From Myrica gale (lineage: Eukaryota; Streptophyta; Magnoliopsida; Fagales; Myricaceae): a DNA stretch of 64,000 bases. Below the pieces are notes generated by a model. That model searched no databases. It was not told the origin of the DNA and saw only the letters and a program-made list of their open reading frames with translations. The DNA lies in the NCBI GenBank assembly GCA_963930655.1, contig OZ005620.1:7703001-7767000 (forward strand). The letters are read 5' to 3'. The translations under genes and the position numbers were made by a program. Shown piece after piece: positions 34,975 through 46,924 of this stretch. The number at the start of each line of letters is the position of its first letter. Position 1 is the stretch's first letter.

Positions 34975-37900
34975 CTATTTTGCTTCTGGCCTGTTCTCAA
35001 TAGTGCCACCAGGAGCGGTGCTGCTCACGAATGCAGTACCTTGGGGAACCTCAGGATTTACTGCGATGTTAGTGATGCTGATTTCAGCTTGTTTTGGTTC
35101 TGGGGTTACTGTATGAGTGACTGCAGAAAGATTAGCGTGCGATGCTGGGGCCGTCACCACAGCTGCATCTGGATACCGCTGCTTTTGCACTGCTTCTGCA
35201 GGAGTAATTAACCTCGGAGCACTGACTGCTAAAAGATCCATGCTAGTTTTCGGCTGTTCTATGGATGCTGCCTCATTCACAGCATGAAGTTGCTGCAATC
35301 TGTAGTCAGTTTCAGGTCTACGGCAAACCTTTCTCAACGGTACAATTTCCTGAGCATTTAAAAATATCAAGCAATCGAAATACATGACATGAGATCATAA
35401 ACTGCAAGTGCATAAGCAAACAATGTAATCGTGATGGCCAGTTAAAAAGTTTCAACGCCTTTTAAATGAAGCAGAATTGGAAAAAAAATCACTAGAGAAA
35501 GAAAGAATCAGGGTCGATTGATATCTTTATCGAAAGAAAAGAAAGACAAAACAAGCCTACTTCGGAAAATAATCAATGATGACATCCATGGATTCGCCGA
35601 TATAAGCTGCAGCTAAAGTTGCAAACATTGATTTGACCTGGTCGTCGGACTTCATATACAGAGCCTCTTGATCAAATTGTAAATGCTCAAAAGATAATGC
35701 ATGTCGAAGGCAAACACAACCACACACGCTTTCAGGGCATAATACTTTTCAACACCAGCCCCCCCCCCCCCCCCAAAAAAAAAGTGCATTTCTAGCATTT
35801 GTACACATCAAAGATTCCTGATAGCCACTCCAATAGAAATCAATATTTAACACAGTATTAAAGTTTCAACCGGTCACCTCATGTTGTAAGAGAGTTTATA
35901 TCTACTGTGTAGCACTTATATTTCCTTTTCTCCCTAGTCAATATAGCATTTTTATGTCAATGGAAACCTTCACCAAATTATTTAATGCTCTTTGTTTTTC
36001 TTCCATAAAAAAAAATACACCAAATTAACAGAGGAGAAAGAATTTTGGAACTCCTCTTCCTCGCCTTTGCTTCACATGATGACAATATGTAGTTAAAGCC
36101 ACTGTTACATTAGTCTCGTCTCAATGAGTTCCTTTACAACCAAGGAATGGGGGAACATGGGGGAAAAACCAAATAAAAATAGGTAAAGAGTGACAGAAAC
36201 TCCATGAGGAATCGCAAGAAAAGGAACTGTATGAAGAATCAAAATTTTCATCCCATTTCCCATGGCCGCTTGAAATCAGAGGCATTCCAACTGCAGACAC
36301 ATACATGACACTCTGTTTGAGCTCAAATCTTACTGGTGAACAGAAAATTCATATAAGATGAAAAATTCTATGACGGTATAGACAACTGGTAACCTAAACA
36401 ATGTAAAAGACCTATCATCGTACTGGGCAGAAACATCATGCAGAATCGAGAAGAGATAGAGAAGTCAAATTATCAAAAAAGAAAAGAACATGAAAGCCAA
36501 TACAAAAGGAACACAGGCAATTATATACCTCCGACTGATCATGATCATATCGCACTAAAAACCTACAACGACAACCTCTCACATCATGCCTTCGTCTTTG
36601 TGCATCAAGAACATGGGCATCAAAGTAGAGAGCCTGCTCTTTACCTTCCTGAAAAGTTTTAAAACATTGAACAAAGCAGTTTCCAACAGAGGATTAGAAT
36701 AACTCCTGCTATTGCTATTGATTAAATATAATTCCTACTGGCACTTGAAGAATTTCCCACCTGAAAACAGAGTATGAGATCCCCCGGAAGAACTGCAACA
36801 CATTCTGAAGATTCACATGGGAGAGAACGTGGCCTGACATGCTTGCGTACGTTAACCCATTCATCCTCCTCTGATCCAAAACCAGCAAAACGGACCAGTA
36901 TTTCCTGAAATATCCAGCAAGATTCAGACATGACAGGTGATAAGCAGCTGGTGAAGGCCAAACTAAAAAAATGGAACCCAAAAAGGGTCAATATTTAAAA
37001 CACACAGCAACATTTAAGGGGATTCAACTGGAAGATAAGGAATATTTGGGCCTAAGACCTGTATAGCTCGTCCCCATCTCATTTTTATGGTAATTCTCGT
37101 GGGTCAATTTTTTTTTTTGATGACGAGGAAATTCCCCAAAGCCGGACCCTTTTGGCCCAACCCTGAAGTACAAACCCCGGCCCCCTGGACCGACCCCACA
37201 ACCCAGGGAGCAGGTAAGCTCGTGGGTCAATTTAATAGCCACTCCAAGCCCTTATAAGATATAACAGAATTATTGCACAAATTGCTCCCATGGGAAACAA
37301 GGAAATAGTTTATGACAATAAATCACTCCAAATGAAGTGATCCCTGATTAATAAGGTCTAAAGAGATACAAATAAGCTGTAAAGATATGCATGGACAAAT
37401 ATAAAATTAATTAATAACATCGCAATGTATTTTTTTCCAAAAAGAAAACTGAAGTGGTTTTAACAGTGTATTGAAGAATCACTTCAAACTTACTGGATCA
37501 CTAGACTCCAAAGATCTATGGGAAAGAAAGGTAGCAACATCATACCTAAAACAAGAAGACAAAAGTTTTACATAATTACTAATGAGTCATTCACCAGAAT
37601 ACAAGATAACAAGAAGCATCAAGAAACATAGAGTCGATTTCCCAACAATAAACAGGAACACTAACCATGCACCATCCCTCCCAGATTTAGCTTCAAACTC
37701 CATCACAATATTTTCAGGAGTACCCTTTCCTGCACTGGGAACTGGCTAACAGAAAATGAGGGCTAGATATATATCAAATATGGCTACATGTAATAGTACA
37801 TGCCAAATAAAATGGGCCTCAGAGGGTGTTTAAATGAACTGGCATCTATATACAGATATTCCTGTATCCGGATTTAATCATGTGGCACTTAAAAGTGGAA

Positions 37901-40900
37901 TCTTTCATCTACTTCACCTTCCCCATTACGGAAAACCAAAAGCAAAGTAATCAAAGCAGGGGTGAAGATGGATTATAAGTTGTAGAGAACATGAAGATAC
38001 ACACTGCAAGACATCTTTGTTAAGTAAGATCATGTAAATGTTCAAGGTTTCATGTATACAGCTGTTCATCTATCATTAGATGATTTAGAAAGATTAGCAG
38101 ACCAAATTATATATCCAGACCCAAGTGCACTTTTGGGGGACAGATAGCACTTGTGATAGACGAGAGCATAGGTATAAACTTGATACCATATCAGCTAAAT
38201 CTGTGAAGCTCCTGTTATCAAGTTCTATGTTTCAGCTGACGTCATACTTCTCGAGAGTATCACGAGTGTTTCTCAGGAAAATATCCATATAGGAATACAT
38301 CTGGGTAACTCAAAAATGTTATGAGTTGTGGGAGTATCTCCTTTTTTTTTTCCAAGTTGCATAGTGCCAACCATCAGCTTGGAGAGTTTCTACTTAAAAT
38401 TGTATCCTCATTATGCTTCCAAATATAGAGTAGATAATGTAGGGAACAACCAATAAATAAATTGCAACACCAGATCGTGTATAAAAATTGATTTTTCCTG
38501 ATAAAAGGAAAAAAGTAAGCTAAAGACAACATAAAAGATATGTATTCTTCTGTGTTAGGAAGTGGGTATATCTTTAAAATTAACTGAGTAATAGGGGTCA
38601 TCGGCATGATATGTACCAGACTATACAATCAATGAACAAATAAAATACGAAAAATCTCAGGAGCCTATACAAGGAGAGGAAAGTGTCAGATAAATTCAGG
38701 AAGCTGCCAATCTAATAAATGAAATATGTAGCTTTCTGCCAAGAAAAAAAAGGTAGCTTTCTGGACTCATTCGTACAGGTTCTGAAGTTCCTTCCTCTCC
38801 AAATAGTGTAGAAAGCAACAGAAAAACCCGGCCTATAGATAATCAGCAGGAAGGGTTTACCGTTGGAAAGCTGAACCATCTAAATGCTGCCAGTCTCTAA
38901 TTGCCCAGAGTAGATTATGGAACACTAACAACTACAGTATACGGAAACAAATCTGATAAATGGAGCTTGATTTTGTTCTCTAGCGTTCTACACTTACCAT
39001 GGCTGAGGTGCAAATTTAGATCTAAATCAATGGGTTACGAAGACACAGGTTTTAACAAACATGGGATACAGTAATAACAAAACTAATACACAAGGTGCCA
39101 CGCACACAACCGCTTTTATATTATTTTATAGACAAAGAGAGTGAACAAGGGCAGAGAGACAATGGAGAAGAGGAAAAAAAATCCAATAACATTTCTTAAG
39201 TATGTTACCTGCATAGTTAGAAAGAACCTTATTTCATGAATGGGCAATCTGAGAGGCCTCGGGCCACTTCTTAAAAGCACAGTTCCATTATTTCACCCAT
39301 CCCCCCATCCCCTTTGGTATTTGGTACACCTTCTAATAGATAAGGATAGTAAATAACACAACTCCACAAATATGGAAGCCAATATATGCCGACATTGAGC
39401 TACGCCATCACTACCAAAACACCCAATAGAAAAAAAAAATAGAATACGTAGACATGTTAAGCACACAGCAGGATATGCAGTCACAAGTACTAATTGAAGA
39501 TATCCAACTAGGGAGCAACTTTAATCTGGCGACCAGGCTCAATTTGGATCAAGCACTAGACAAGCATATAAGCAAGGCCCATAATCCTGGAAAGAGAAAT
39601 GGAGGTCTTCAAAATTTTGAATATAGAGTAGGACACATCATACCTGAAGGAGCAGGTAAAGGAGCAGCTAAAGATTGTGGCATAGTTCTCACTGGAGTTG
39701 AATCATCCCGAGGCATAGGAGAGACATTTAACTTCCCAGGAGCCTTACTTAGTTTTGCCCTAATAGCATACCGCCTATTTTGGAACCAATTCCAAACCTA
39801 AAATGAAGATCAATCATTGAGGGTTCTAGAACTGCTACAGTTATATTACACAATGAGAAATAGACTACAAATGACCCCTCATCAGGCGAAAATACAGAGA
39901 AGTGCCATACTTGCTTCATTTGAACTGTAATCTTGCCTTTGCGATCTGCTGACTCACTACATCAAAAGAAAAATGCATCAGAAGTACAATCTTAGTGCTT
40001 AATAGATTGAAAGAGACAAAGGCCCACCTGAACTTCTCTGCAAGTGTCACAAGAACATCACGCAATGGCATTGTATTATTGTGTTGTTGTAGAATAGTTT
40101 CCATCTCGGCAACCTTGAAAAAAGTGGCAACACAATCTATTATTGAGGGTTTCAACTCTCTATTCGATCCCACCATGAATGAAGATGTTCTCATATGGCA
40201 TCACGAACACAGAAGTCATTGATAAGATCTATCCAACCTTATCACAATTTACAACATGAACTGCCTAAAAAAAAATTACACAATGAACGTTCTGCTAAAA
40301 AAATTCCGAATTCTTCCTTAATCATCAACTCTAGTGTAGTGGTTCCCAAGAAAGTTTTTCCAGGTGACTAATAGATGAGAATAGACTAACTTCATGTCTA
40401 GAGGATAGATGGTACAAGTACAAATAAATTTCTATTTTTTTGTAATAAGGTAATATGTTCACATTCACTGAATTGTTGTTTGATCAAAACCCCTACACAT
40501 GTAGAAAAACTCTCGATAATCTGTGCAGCTATGCTTAAGCCCTTCTGCATCATTGTTAATACCAACCTGAACCCTTCACAAATAAGATAGCCACAAAGGC
40601 CTACAATATAGCCACAAAGGCCTACAATACCAACCTGAACAAAAAACAAATCTGTACCATATAGAGCTAAGTGCATGTGTCCAAAGAATGGAGGAAATGA
40701 AGATGGAATGTAAAAATTTATTTTAAACTATATTTTAGAAAGTGTCTTCACATACTTTACACTGAAATCCTAAGTCAACAGATCATTTACCTTCAAAGTT
40801 TCTGCAAAATAGTCACAACAGCTTCATGCTACCAATTACACCCTAAACCTCCCTAAAGGCAAACACTAAAATCTATTACATATCATTCTCATAAACACAA

Positions 40901-42066
40901 CTGAAACCTGTGTGTTCAATGTGTAATGCAATAGGGTACAAACAAATACAAAGCCAGGTAGACAACTAAACATAATGCATGTGTAATTCATAAGGTCTCC
41001 CTGCCTCTTATTTAAAACACCCAGTAGGGTATGTATATTGGACCTTTCGAGGCAAGAATGAGGAATATCCAGTTGATTGCAACTCTCACCCAAGTTTCGG
41101 AAAAAGCTTGAGAAAAGAAAGGAATTGGATAGTACAATTCCTCTATCACCCCAGAATGAAGGGCTGATCAAGTAGTTTTTGGTCTGTGACGGTCCATTAT
41201 TAGGTGCTTTATTCCATTTTCCCATTGAGGCCAAATCTCAACTACAACATCGTCATATTTGATTCTCTAACTCTGCTTGTTACTTTTATAAATTATTGTT
41301 TTGTGTGGTTTGATCTGTTTGCAACTTATATTGCATTTCACACTAATCACACAAGCTTCTGTTATTACAATGAAAATGATACTTAATTAACACTACTGGT
41401 AGCTTATTGGAAGGTTTTCACTGTATTGGTAGCATACAGGTGTTTGAAAATATGTCTAGTACACAAATCACAGCACCACACATAAATAACCATCAAACTT
41501 ATAACAAGGGAAAGGGGGAGGAAACAAGAATACAATGAAGCAACGGATGTTTCAACAGCCTCAGCCAAAATTATATTGGTAACTGCAATTGAGCTGAACA
41601 CGTAAACAAAATGAACTTAACTTCAAATTTAATTTGCGCATACGTAGATACACAGGTGCAGCTCTTAATTAAAAGCTCTATAAAATAAATAAACCACCAA
41701 TAAGGAAATTCAAAACACCCAGAAAACTAAGCATATAAACCTGTGAATGAATTAACGTATTTGATAATTTCGCCACTAAATTCGAAATTGAGCGCTCAAA
41801 GAAATATCCAAGACCCCGAAAATCGAGCAGAGAAATCGTGCAATCAAACTGGCCTATCAAACATTTTTCACTCTGAACCCATACTTTAGCTGGAATTCCT
41901 ACATAAAACAATGACAGGGATACATACCACCTACAAACACGTATAGGTTCTCATACTCGTAACAATAAACATCAACTGGAAACAGTAATACCAACATCGC
42001 AGAACAAGATACCTCGCTTTGGATGAAGCGGAAGGCGGGGCCTCCATTGCTAGGAGGCCGACCCAT
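34975..42066 (-). CDS. SHH2: SAWADEE homeodomain homolog 2 (chromatin reader)
   Basis: Exons seen: 42066-42013, 40113-40028, 39956-39911, 39797-39644, 37745-37666, 37545-37494, 36904-36761, 36648-36529 and 35349-34975. The protein starts [18 protein letters not shown], then a homeodomain ([20 protein letters not shown] to [15 protein letters not shown]), a Pro-rich linker, and the SAWADEE domain from [20 protein letters not shown] through [39 protein letters not shown] and [20 protein letters not shown] to [20 protein letters not shown]. The related SHH1 reads H3K9 methylation with H3K4 unmethylated and brings in RNA polymerase IV for RNA-directed DNA methylation; the N-terminus matches SHH2 as I recall it. 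Exons 4 and 5 do not agree in phase (one base over). Either donor CCA|GTGAGA inside exon 4 is used (353 aa) or a small exon is unplaced. Start chosen at family MGRPP; MQREGGQEI upstream is in frame. Confidence 0.9.
37111..37218 (-). mobile_element. Short SINE-like insert in an SHH2 intron
   Basis: A 108-bp insert flanked by a perfect 15-bp direct repeat, CTCGTGGGTCAATTT, at 37096-37110 and 37219-37233. On the minus strand it ends in a run of A, as retroposed sequences do. Inside, GGGGTTTGTACTTCAGGG resembles a degenerate pol III B box, and there is no A box, so it may be a 5'-truncated SINE. It lies between SHH2 exons 6 and 7, in the same orientation as the gene. Confidence 0.8.
40588..40629. 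repeat. 21-bp tandem duplication in SHH2 intron 1
   Basis: Two copies of AGCCACAAAGGCCTACAATA(T/C) side by side, within the large region upstream of SHH2 exon 2. Non-coding. Confidence 0.75.
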
Positions 42067-42465
42067 AATCTCTTGCCCGCCCTCCCTCTGCAACTCGCAG
42101 AAGCAAAAGAAAGTGCTTCAACGATAAACAAGTGTCGGATTTACAAAGGAACTTAAAAACAGTGCTTGGGTTCGCCGAAGTGGGTATTATTATAAGTCGA
42201 GTTCCGATTACCGAGAGCGCTGCAGACCCTGACTCAACGTCTGTTTAAAATCTCTTCGAATTTTCGAAGAAAGAATAGATAACAGACAGAGAGATGAGTT
42301 TGTGAGCACTGCGAATAATTTTTTCGCCTAAAGTAAACCGAATTCACGTGCCTATCAAGAGGACTGGATTGTCCAAGATTTTCCGTCTAATCTTCGAAAA
42401 GGTTACTCTCGTTCTCCTAACCAATCACTGCCTTTGCCCAAAAAAGAAGAAAGAGAGAGAAATTC
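42067..42465 (-). promoter_or_regulatory. SHH2 5' UTR and proximal promoter region
   Basis: Lies directly upstream of the chosen ATG on the minus strand. It includes a GGGAGGGCGGGC-rich leader close to the start. No TATA box could be placed confidently. The next element upstream is a fold-back MITE. Confidence 0.45.
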
Positions 42466-42795
42466 AATTTTTATTTTTTTATTTTAGTCTTTTATTTTTA
42501 AATTTTAGTTCTTGAATTTTTTTTGTTTGACAAAATAATCCTTCCGTCAGTTTGTCGTCCATATGCTTAACGGAGCTCTATGACACTTCAGCAAATTTGT
42601 ACCGGTCGACCGCTTCAAATTTACTAACGTGTCAAACAGGTCCGTTAAGTATATGGACGACAGACTAACGAAATTATCATTTCGTCAAAAAACAAAGAAA
42701 ACGCAAGGACTAAAAATTTGAAGTTTGAAACTTAATGACTACAATGAAAAAGTGCCCAAAATCTAAGGACTAAAAAGTGAATTTCCCAAAAAAAA
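42466..42795. mobile_element. Fold-back MITE, family II copy 1
   Basis: The left arm contains TTAGTCTTTTATTTTTAAAT and TTCCGTCAGTTTGTCGTCCA, then TATGCTTAACGGA. The right arm has TCCGTTAAGTATATGGACGA and ends AAGGACTAAAAAGTGAA. The centre carries ACCGGTCGACCGCTT. The same wording occurs at 62647-63051. Ends are approximate. It lies about 400 bp upstream of the SHH2 start codon. Confidence 0.75.
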
Positions 42796-43167
42796 TCAAC
42801 CAGTCTTTCAAGTCACGGGCAATTTCGTTTGGCTAAATTTGAATTAAACTTTCTAAATTTATACTCCTAATATTACTCATACACATATCGATACAACTCT
42901 TTTTTTTTCTTGGCACATATCAATACAACTCAACATCAATACAACTCAACAATTTTTACACGCATACCAATAAAGTTCAAACATCACCTAAATATTAACA
43001 TTATTCTTAAAATTTTCTCAAAACGAACATGCCCTAAAATTTCTCTGTATTTTTCTATCTAAAGTGTACAGTACAATTTAAAGAGATAGACACAAAGATA
43101 AATCATACACTATTTAATGTTATCCATGTAAAGTTTCATGCAGCATAAGTACTACAGTGAGGTCCAC

Positions 43168-43461
43168 TGGGGCTGAAAAATCGGAATCCGGTCCGAATTT
43201 TCGGACCGGTTTTAATTTTTTAAAATTTTTTTAAAAAAATTAAAAAAAATTAAGGTTAATTTCAAAGGGAGAAGTGAATATAAAAATATTTAGTTTTAGT
43301 TTAGATTAAAATTAAACATTTTAAGTTTATAATTTATATTAAAAATTATTAAAAATATTTTTTTAATAAATGCGGTCCGGTCCGGACCGCATTTTAAGAA
43401 TTAGGACCGGACCGGACTGCAAAACCGGTATGATTTTTCGGTCCGGTTGTGTGCAGCCCTA
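43168..43461. mobile_element. hAT-like MITE, 294 bp
   Basis: The left end TGGGGCTG and the reverse complement of the right end TAGGGCTG form terminal repeats, followed inside by repeated CCGGTCCG wording. The flanks AGGTCCAC (43160-43167) and AGGTTCAT (43462-43469) match at six of eight positions, consistent with an old 8-bp target duplication. The centre is A/T-rich with a palindromic GGTCCGGTCCGGACCG near 43375. Confidence 0.7.
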
Positions 43462-43469
43462 AGGTTCAT

Positions 43470-44400
43470 ATGTTGTGTTTATCTCTCTTCAAATTATACC
43501 GTACAATTCAGACAACAAATTACAGAAGATTATGATCTTAACAGAATGACTAGAGGACAAATGTAGGTTAATGACTTGACTCGTCTTAAACACCAACATT
43601 CTCTACCATTTCTGACGGGTTTACCATGCAATTTGAATGAGGATAAATATAAGGTATGCATTATATATTGTTATCCATATTAAATTTCAAGCAATTTAAA
43701 CCTTACAATATTTTAATAATTATTATATGTCTTCTTTCGAAAACTACAATACAATTCGATCAAAGAATTATAAACGATCTGGTCCCGAACTTCATATTTA
43801 TCAAATCTCTTTCTAATAATTCCGGCAAAACGTAAGGTGCCTACTATGGTAACCATCAAGTAAAAAGTCTTAACATCTATCTCTCCTCCCTTTGTCGTTT
43901 TATGTTAAACAAAAAAAAAGTACTTTCTGACTTCTTGATTGTGTTTTTTTTTTTCTCTATGCAATCAACAGATCATACTTTAAAGTGTAATTTTACTAAG
44001 CTTTCTTGCAAATTTACTCCTGGATCACAAGGTGTTTGATTTCTTTGAGTGAACAAATAACAAACCTTGAATTGCAGCAATGTCGTCAAGAGCCTTCCTG
44101 CTTGTATGTTGTCGGAAAACATTATAATTGTTAGTACTGTAAAAATTTATGTGTCAATATCAATTTGAAACCTTAATAAGACATACTGTATGGTAAACTT
44201 AATTCAAATGTTTATATTTTATAGTTATCTTAATTTTTTCTTTAAAAAAAAACTCTTGCTAACAATCGATTTAACCTAAAATAATGAGCTCACTAAACCT
44301 TCTAACCCCACTCTTGCATTGGAGTGGATTTAGAACTCTCCACTTTGTTTAGAAAATTGGTCTAGGTGGGGGAGACCTTAGACTGTCACATTCGCCTTTT
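43470..44400. other. AT-rich spacer
   Basis: No gene, RNA or clear repeat is seen. Confidence 0.4.
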
Positions 44401-44473
44401 TGAAGTACTTAAACTTTGTATATGCACGGAGATTTTTTTGAAGTACTTAAACTTTGTATATGCACGGAGATGT
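44401..44473. repeat. 38-bp tandem duplication
   Basis: TGAAGTACTTAAACTTTGTA followed by TATGCACGGAGAT occurs twice, starting at 44401 and 44439. The copies are practically identical. Confidence 0.85.
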
Positions 44474-44692
44474 TCGTTTAGAAAAAATTTGTAGGATTTT
44501 GATAAAAATATAAATATTTAAATGATGTTAAAGTTGCATTGGCATGCGTGCAGAAATTGTTAAAATGAATTGATGTTTGTAAAAAAAAGTAATAAAATAT
44601 TGTATTGAAATACGTGTGTTTTGTAATGTTTGAATTGTAAATATAAAAGTAGGAAGCAAATCCTATAAAAAAAATAGTAAACGAACATGCCC
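44466..44692. mobile_element. PIF/Harbinger-like MITE, eroded
   Basis: The left end GAGATGTTCGTTTAGAAAA and the right end TAGTAAACGAACATGCCC are inverted repeats of the kind seen at 45221-45399. A target duplication is no longer clear. The left end abuts the 38-bp duplication. Confidence 0.5.
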
Positions 44693-45220
44693 TTAGATAA
44701 ACTCACTCCGGTAAACTTAAAACTAACTCGGTATCTCACTGCATACATTACTGTACGTTTCAATGCATAAAAATACGTGACTCATGGTAAGAAAACCTGC
44801 ATTCTGCAAGAAATTACAACGTTAAAAGAGAGATTTCAGCAACAAGCTGATCCAATTCTATGATATTTGCCAAACAATCCTTTGAACTTCCATAATCCAT
44901 AGTCTCAAACAATTCCTTCTTCGTATGGTTTCCTGTTTTTCAAACTATTTTGAACTTCCATAGTGCATCAAATTAAAGAACATTTAGTGATCAGAGCATA
45001 TTGAAGCAATAGGCTCTCTCAAAAAGGGAAAGGATATAGGAAGAATCTAAACCCAACATACAGGTTCCAAAACTGCACGATCTAAAAAACAAAAGAAAAT
45101 CAGCCATAACACACCCCGACACGTGGGAACAAACCTACTACAATTGATCACAGAAACCTGAAGAACCTGTTATCTTCCCTAGTACAGGGAAGAAACAGAA
45201 AATCAGGAACAACAAACTAA

Positions 45221-45399
45221 GGGTGTGTTCGGTTAAGGTGTATTGTGAGGATTTTTTGTGTTTTGAGAATTTTTATGTGATGTTAACTTTATTGGTATGC
45301 GTGTTGTAGTTATATTTATGTGGTGTGAAAAATTATGTTTGGTTGTAGAATCCTGAGGATTTAAAAAATCCTGAGGATTCTACCTAAACGAACATGCCC
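45221..45399. mobile_element. PIF/Harbinger (Tourist-like) MITE, 179 bp
   Basis: Starts GGGTGTGTTCGGTTAAGG and ends CCTAAACGAACATGCCC; flanked by TAA on both sides (45218-45220 and 45400-45402), the 3-bp target used by PIF/Harbinger elements. An internal hairpin, AATCCTGAGGATT repeated, sits near its right end. It lies in the probable 3' region of the ELOF1 gene. Confidence 0.8.
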
Positions 45400-45578
45400 T
45401 AAGTTGCAACGTCCAAATATTTACTAATGTCAAAGTAAAAGTATTACAATACACACAATTCGTCTGATATGAAACTCAGGATTAAGACAGCATCACCAAC
45501 AAGGTACTTTCATCATAGGCAAAAACAATAGCTACTTAATTTTCCGGTATCCTCTTCCTTTCCCAACTTCACAGCTTC

Positions 45579-46910
45579 CTATGCACCATCGTCTTCAAGG
45601 TTGTTAACCCGCTCACATTCGTCAATCCATTCACTATATCTGGAAAAGAGAAAATGTGAAATGAGTAAAAAGGTGACCAGAAAAGCCCTGATACTGAATA
45701 AAATTCAGACAGTTCTCAACTTACATATCTATGGGTTCAGTCAAAGCTGCAAAAACAGAATAAAAAAAAGATTAATTCACCACTGACATTGGTCCTATGT
45801 GGGACGACTTTACAAAGTTGAAACTCTTTTGACAACTCCAGGCCATTAGAAGGTTATTGCCCAAAGCCAAGGGAAATATAGCATACCGTTAATGGTTGTG
45901 CTAAAACTCTCTTGGCAAATCCTACAAGAAGCCTCACCAATCAAGTTCTTCATGTCACTGAAACCAAATAAAATTGTACAGTTCCGAGTCAACAACAATA
46001 TGGAATTCTCTACACGAGTAAATAAACTAGTGGTATATTGGTTCGTCATCCTCAACAGCAGGGAACGAACACTTCACATCACATAAAAACTCAAAAGATA
46101 TAACTTTCTTGCCCTTTCCTCAAAAGGAAGAATTACATACCAAAAATTAAAAAATAGCTTACTTATATAACACCTGACATTGGTTGCAGAAAACAAATAC
46201 CACATGTGAAGCATGAGGGATGAAGAGGAAAAAATTTATAAACTCAAGCTTAAATGTTTGATTTGGCTAACAGCAGAAATTGAGTGAATATTTGCATACC
46301 TTGCTACCAGACTGAAGAGTATTAGGCAGCCCTAGAAATTCAATGGTACTGAGGATACTATCCTAAGGTTAATAACAAATTTTCCTAATCCGTCTTTTAG
46401 TGAATGAAAACTATGCCATGGAAATAGAGTCAAAAGGATATTTTCCCCACCACCAATAATAATATATCTGACATGTTATCAAGCTCCAGAGGGTACAATA
46501 AAGTAATCTGCATGATGCAGAATAGGGTCCCCCATCTGATAGAATTCTGAACCTAGAATTTGCATGATTTCTTAAATTTGATGTGTGCTATAGGTGATCT
46601 AAGCAAATGACGCAGAACATGAGAGACCAAACTCAAGAAAAGGGGGAATTTTTCCAAACACCTATGTCAAGAGAAAGTTGGGCCACCTCAAAACTTGTCG
46701 TGGAAAACCTTCCAGTATCTAAATTCAATCAAGACAGACACGAGCCTGTGAAATTAATGTGCTACTTGGGAAATTAATATTAACAAATTATACTTACATA
46801 CGACATTCAATGCTTGTTCCATGGTTGCAGAAGGGGCAACTGAAGACGGTATCAAGCTTGTCCATTCTCTTCTTTGGAGGTGGCTTAGCCGTTGACTTCC
46901 TTTTTCCCAT
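45579..46910 (-). CDS. ELOF1: Transcription elongation factor 1 homolog (ELOF1/Elf1 family)
   Basis: Four exons join in frame: 46910-46798, 45957-45887, 45746-45725 (a 22-nt microexon) and 45639-45579, giving 88 aa. The protein begins [20 protein letters not shown], a Lys-rich N-terminus, then a four-cysteine zinc site: C-P-F-C in [15 protein letters not shown] and C-R-I-C in [16 protein letters not shown]. It ends [20 protein letters not shown] with an acidic tail. Length and motifs match the whole Elf1 family across eukaryotes. Elf1 binds RNA polymerase II near the DNA entry tunnel, helps it pass nucleosomes, and in animals and yeast takes part in transcription-coupled repair. A 5' UTR intron of 1.13 kb precedes the start codon. 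The start is fixed by the family's conserved MGKRK. Confidence 0.95.
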
Positions 46911-46924
46911 TTGTCGACTCAAAT

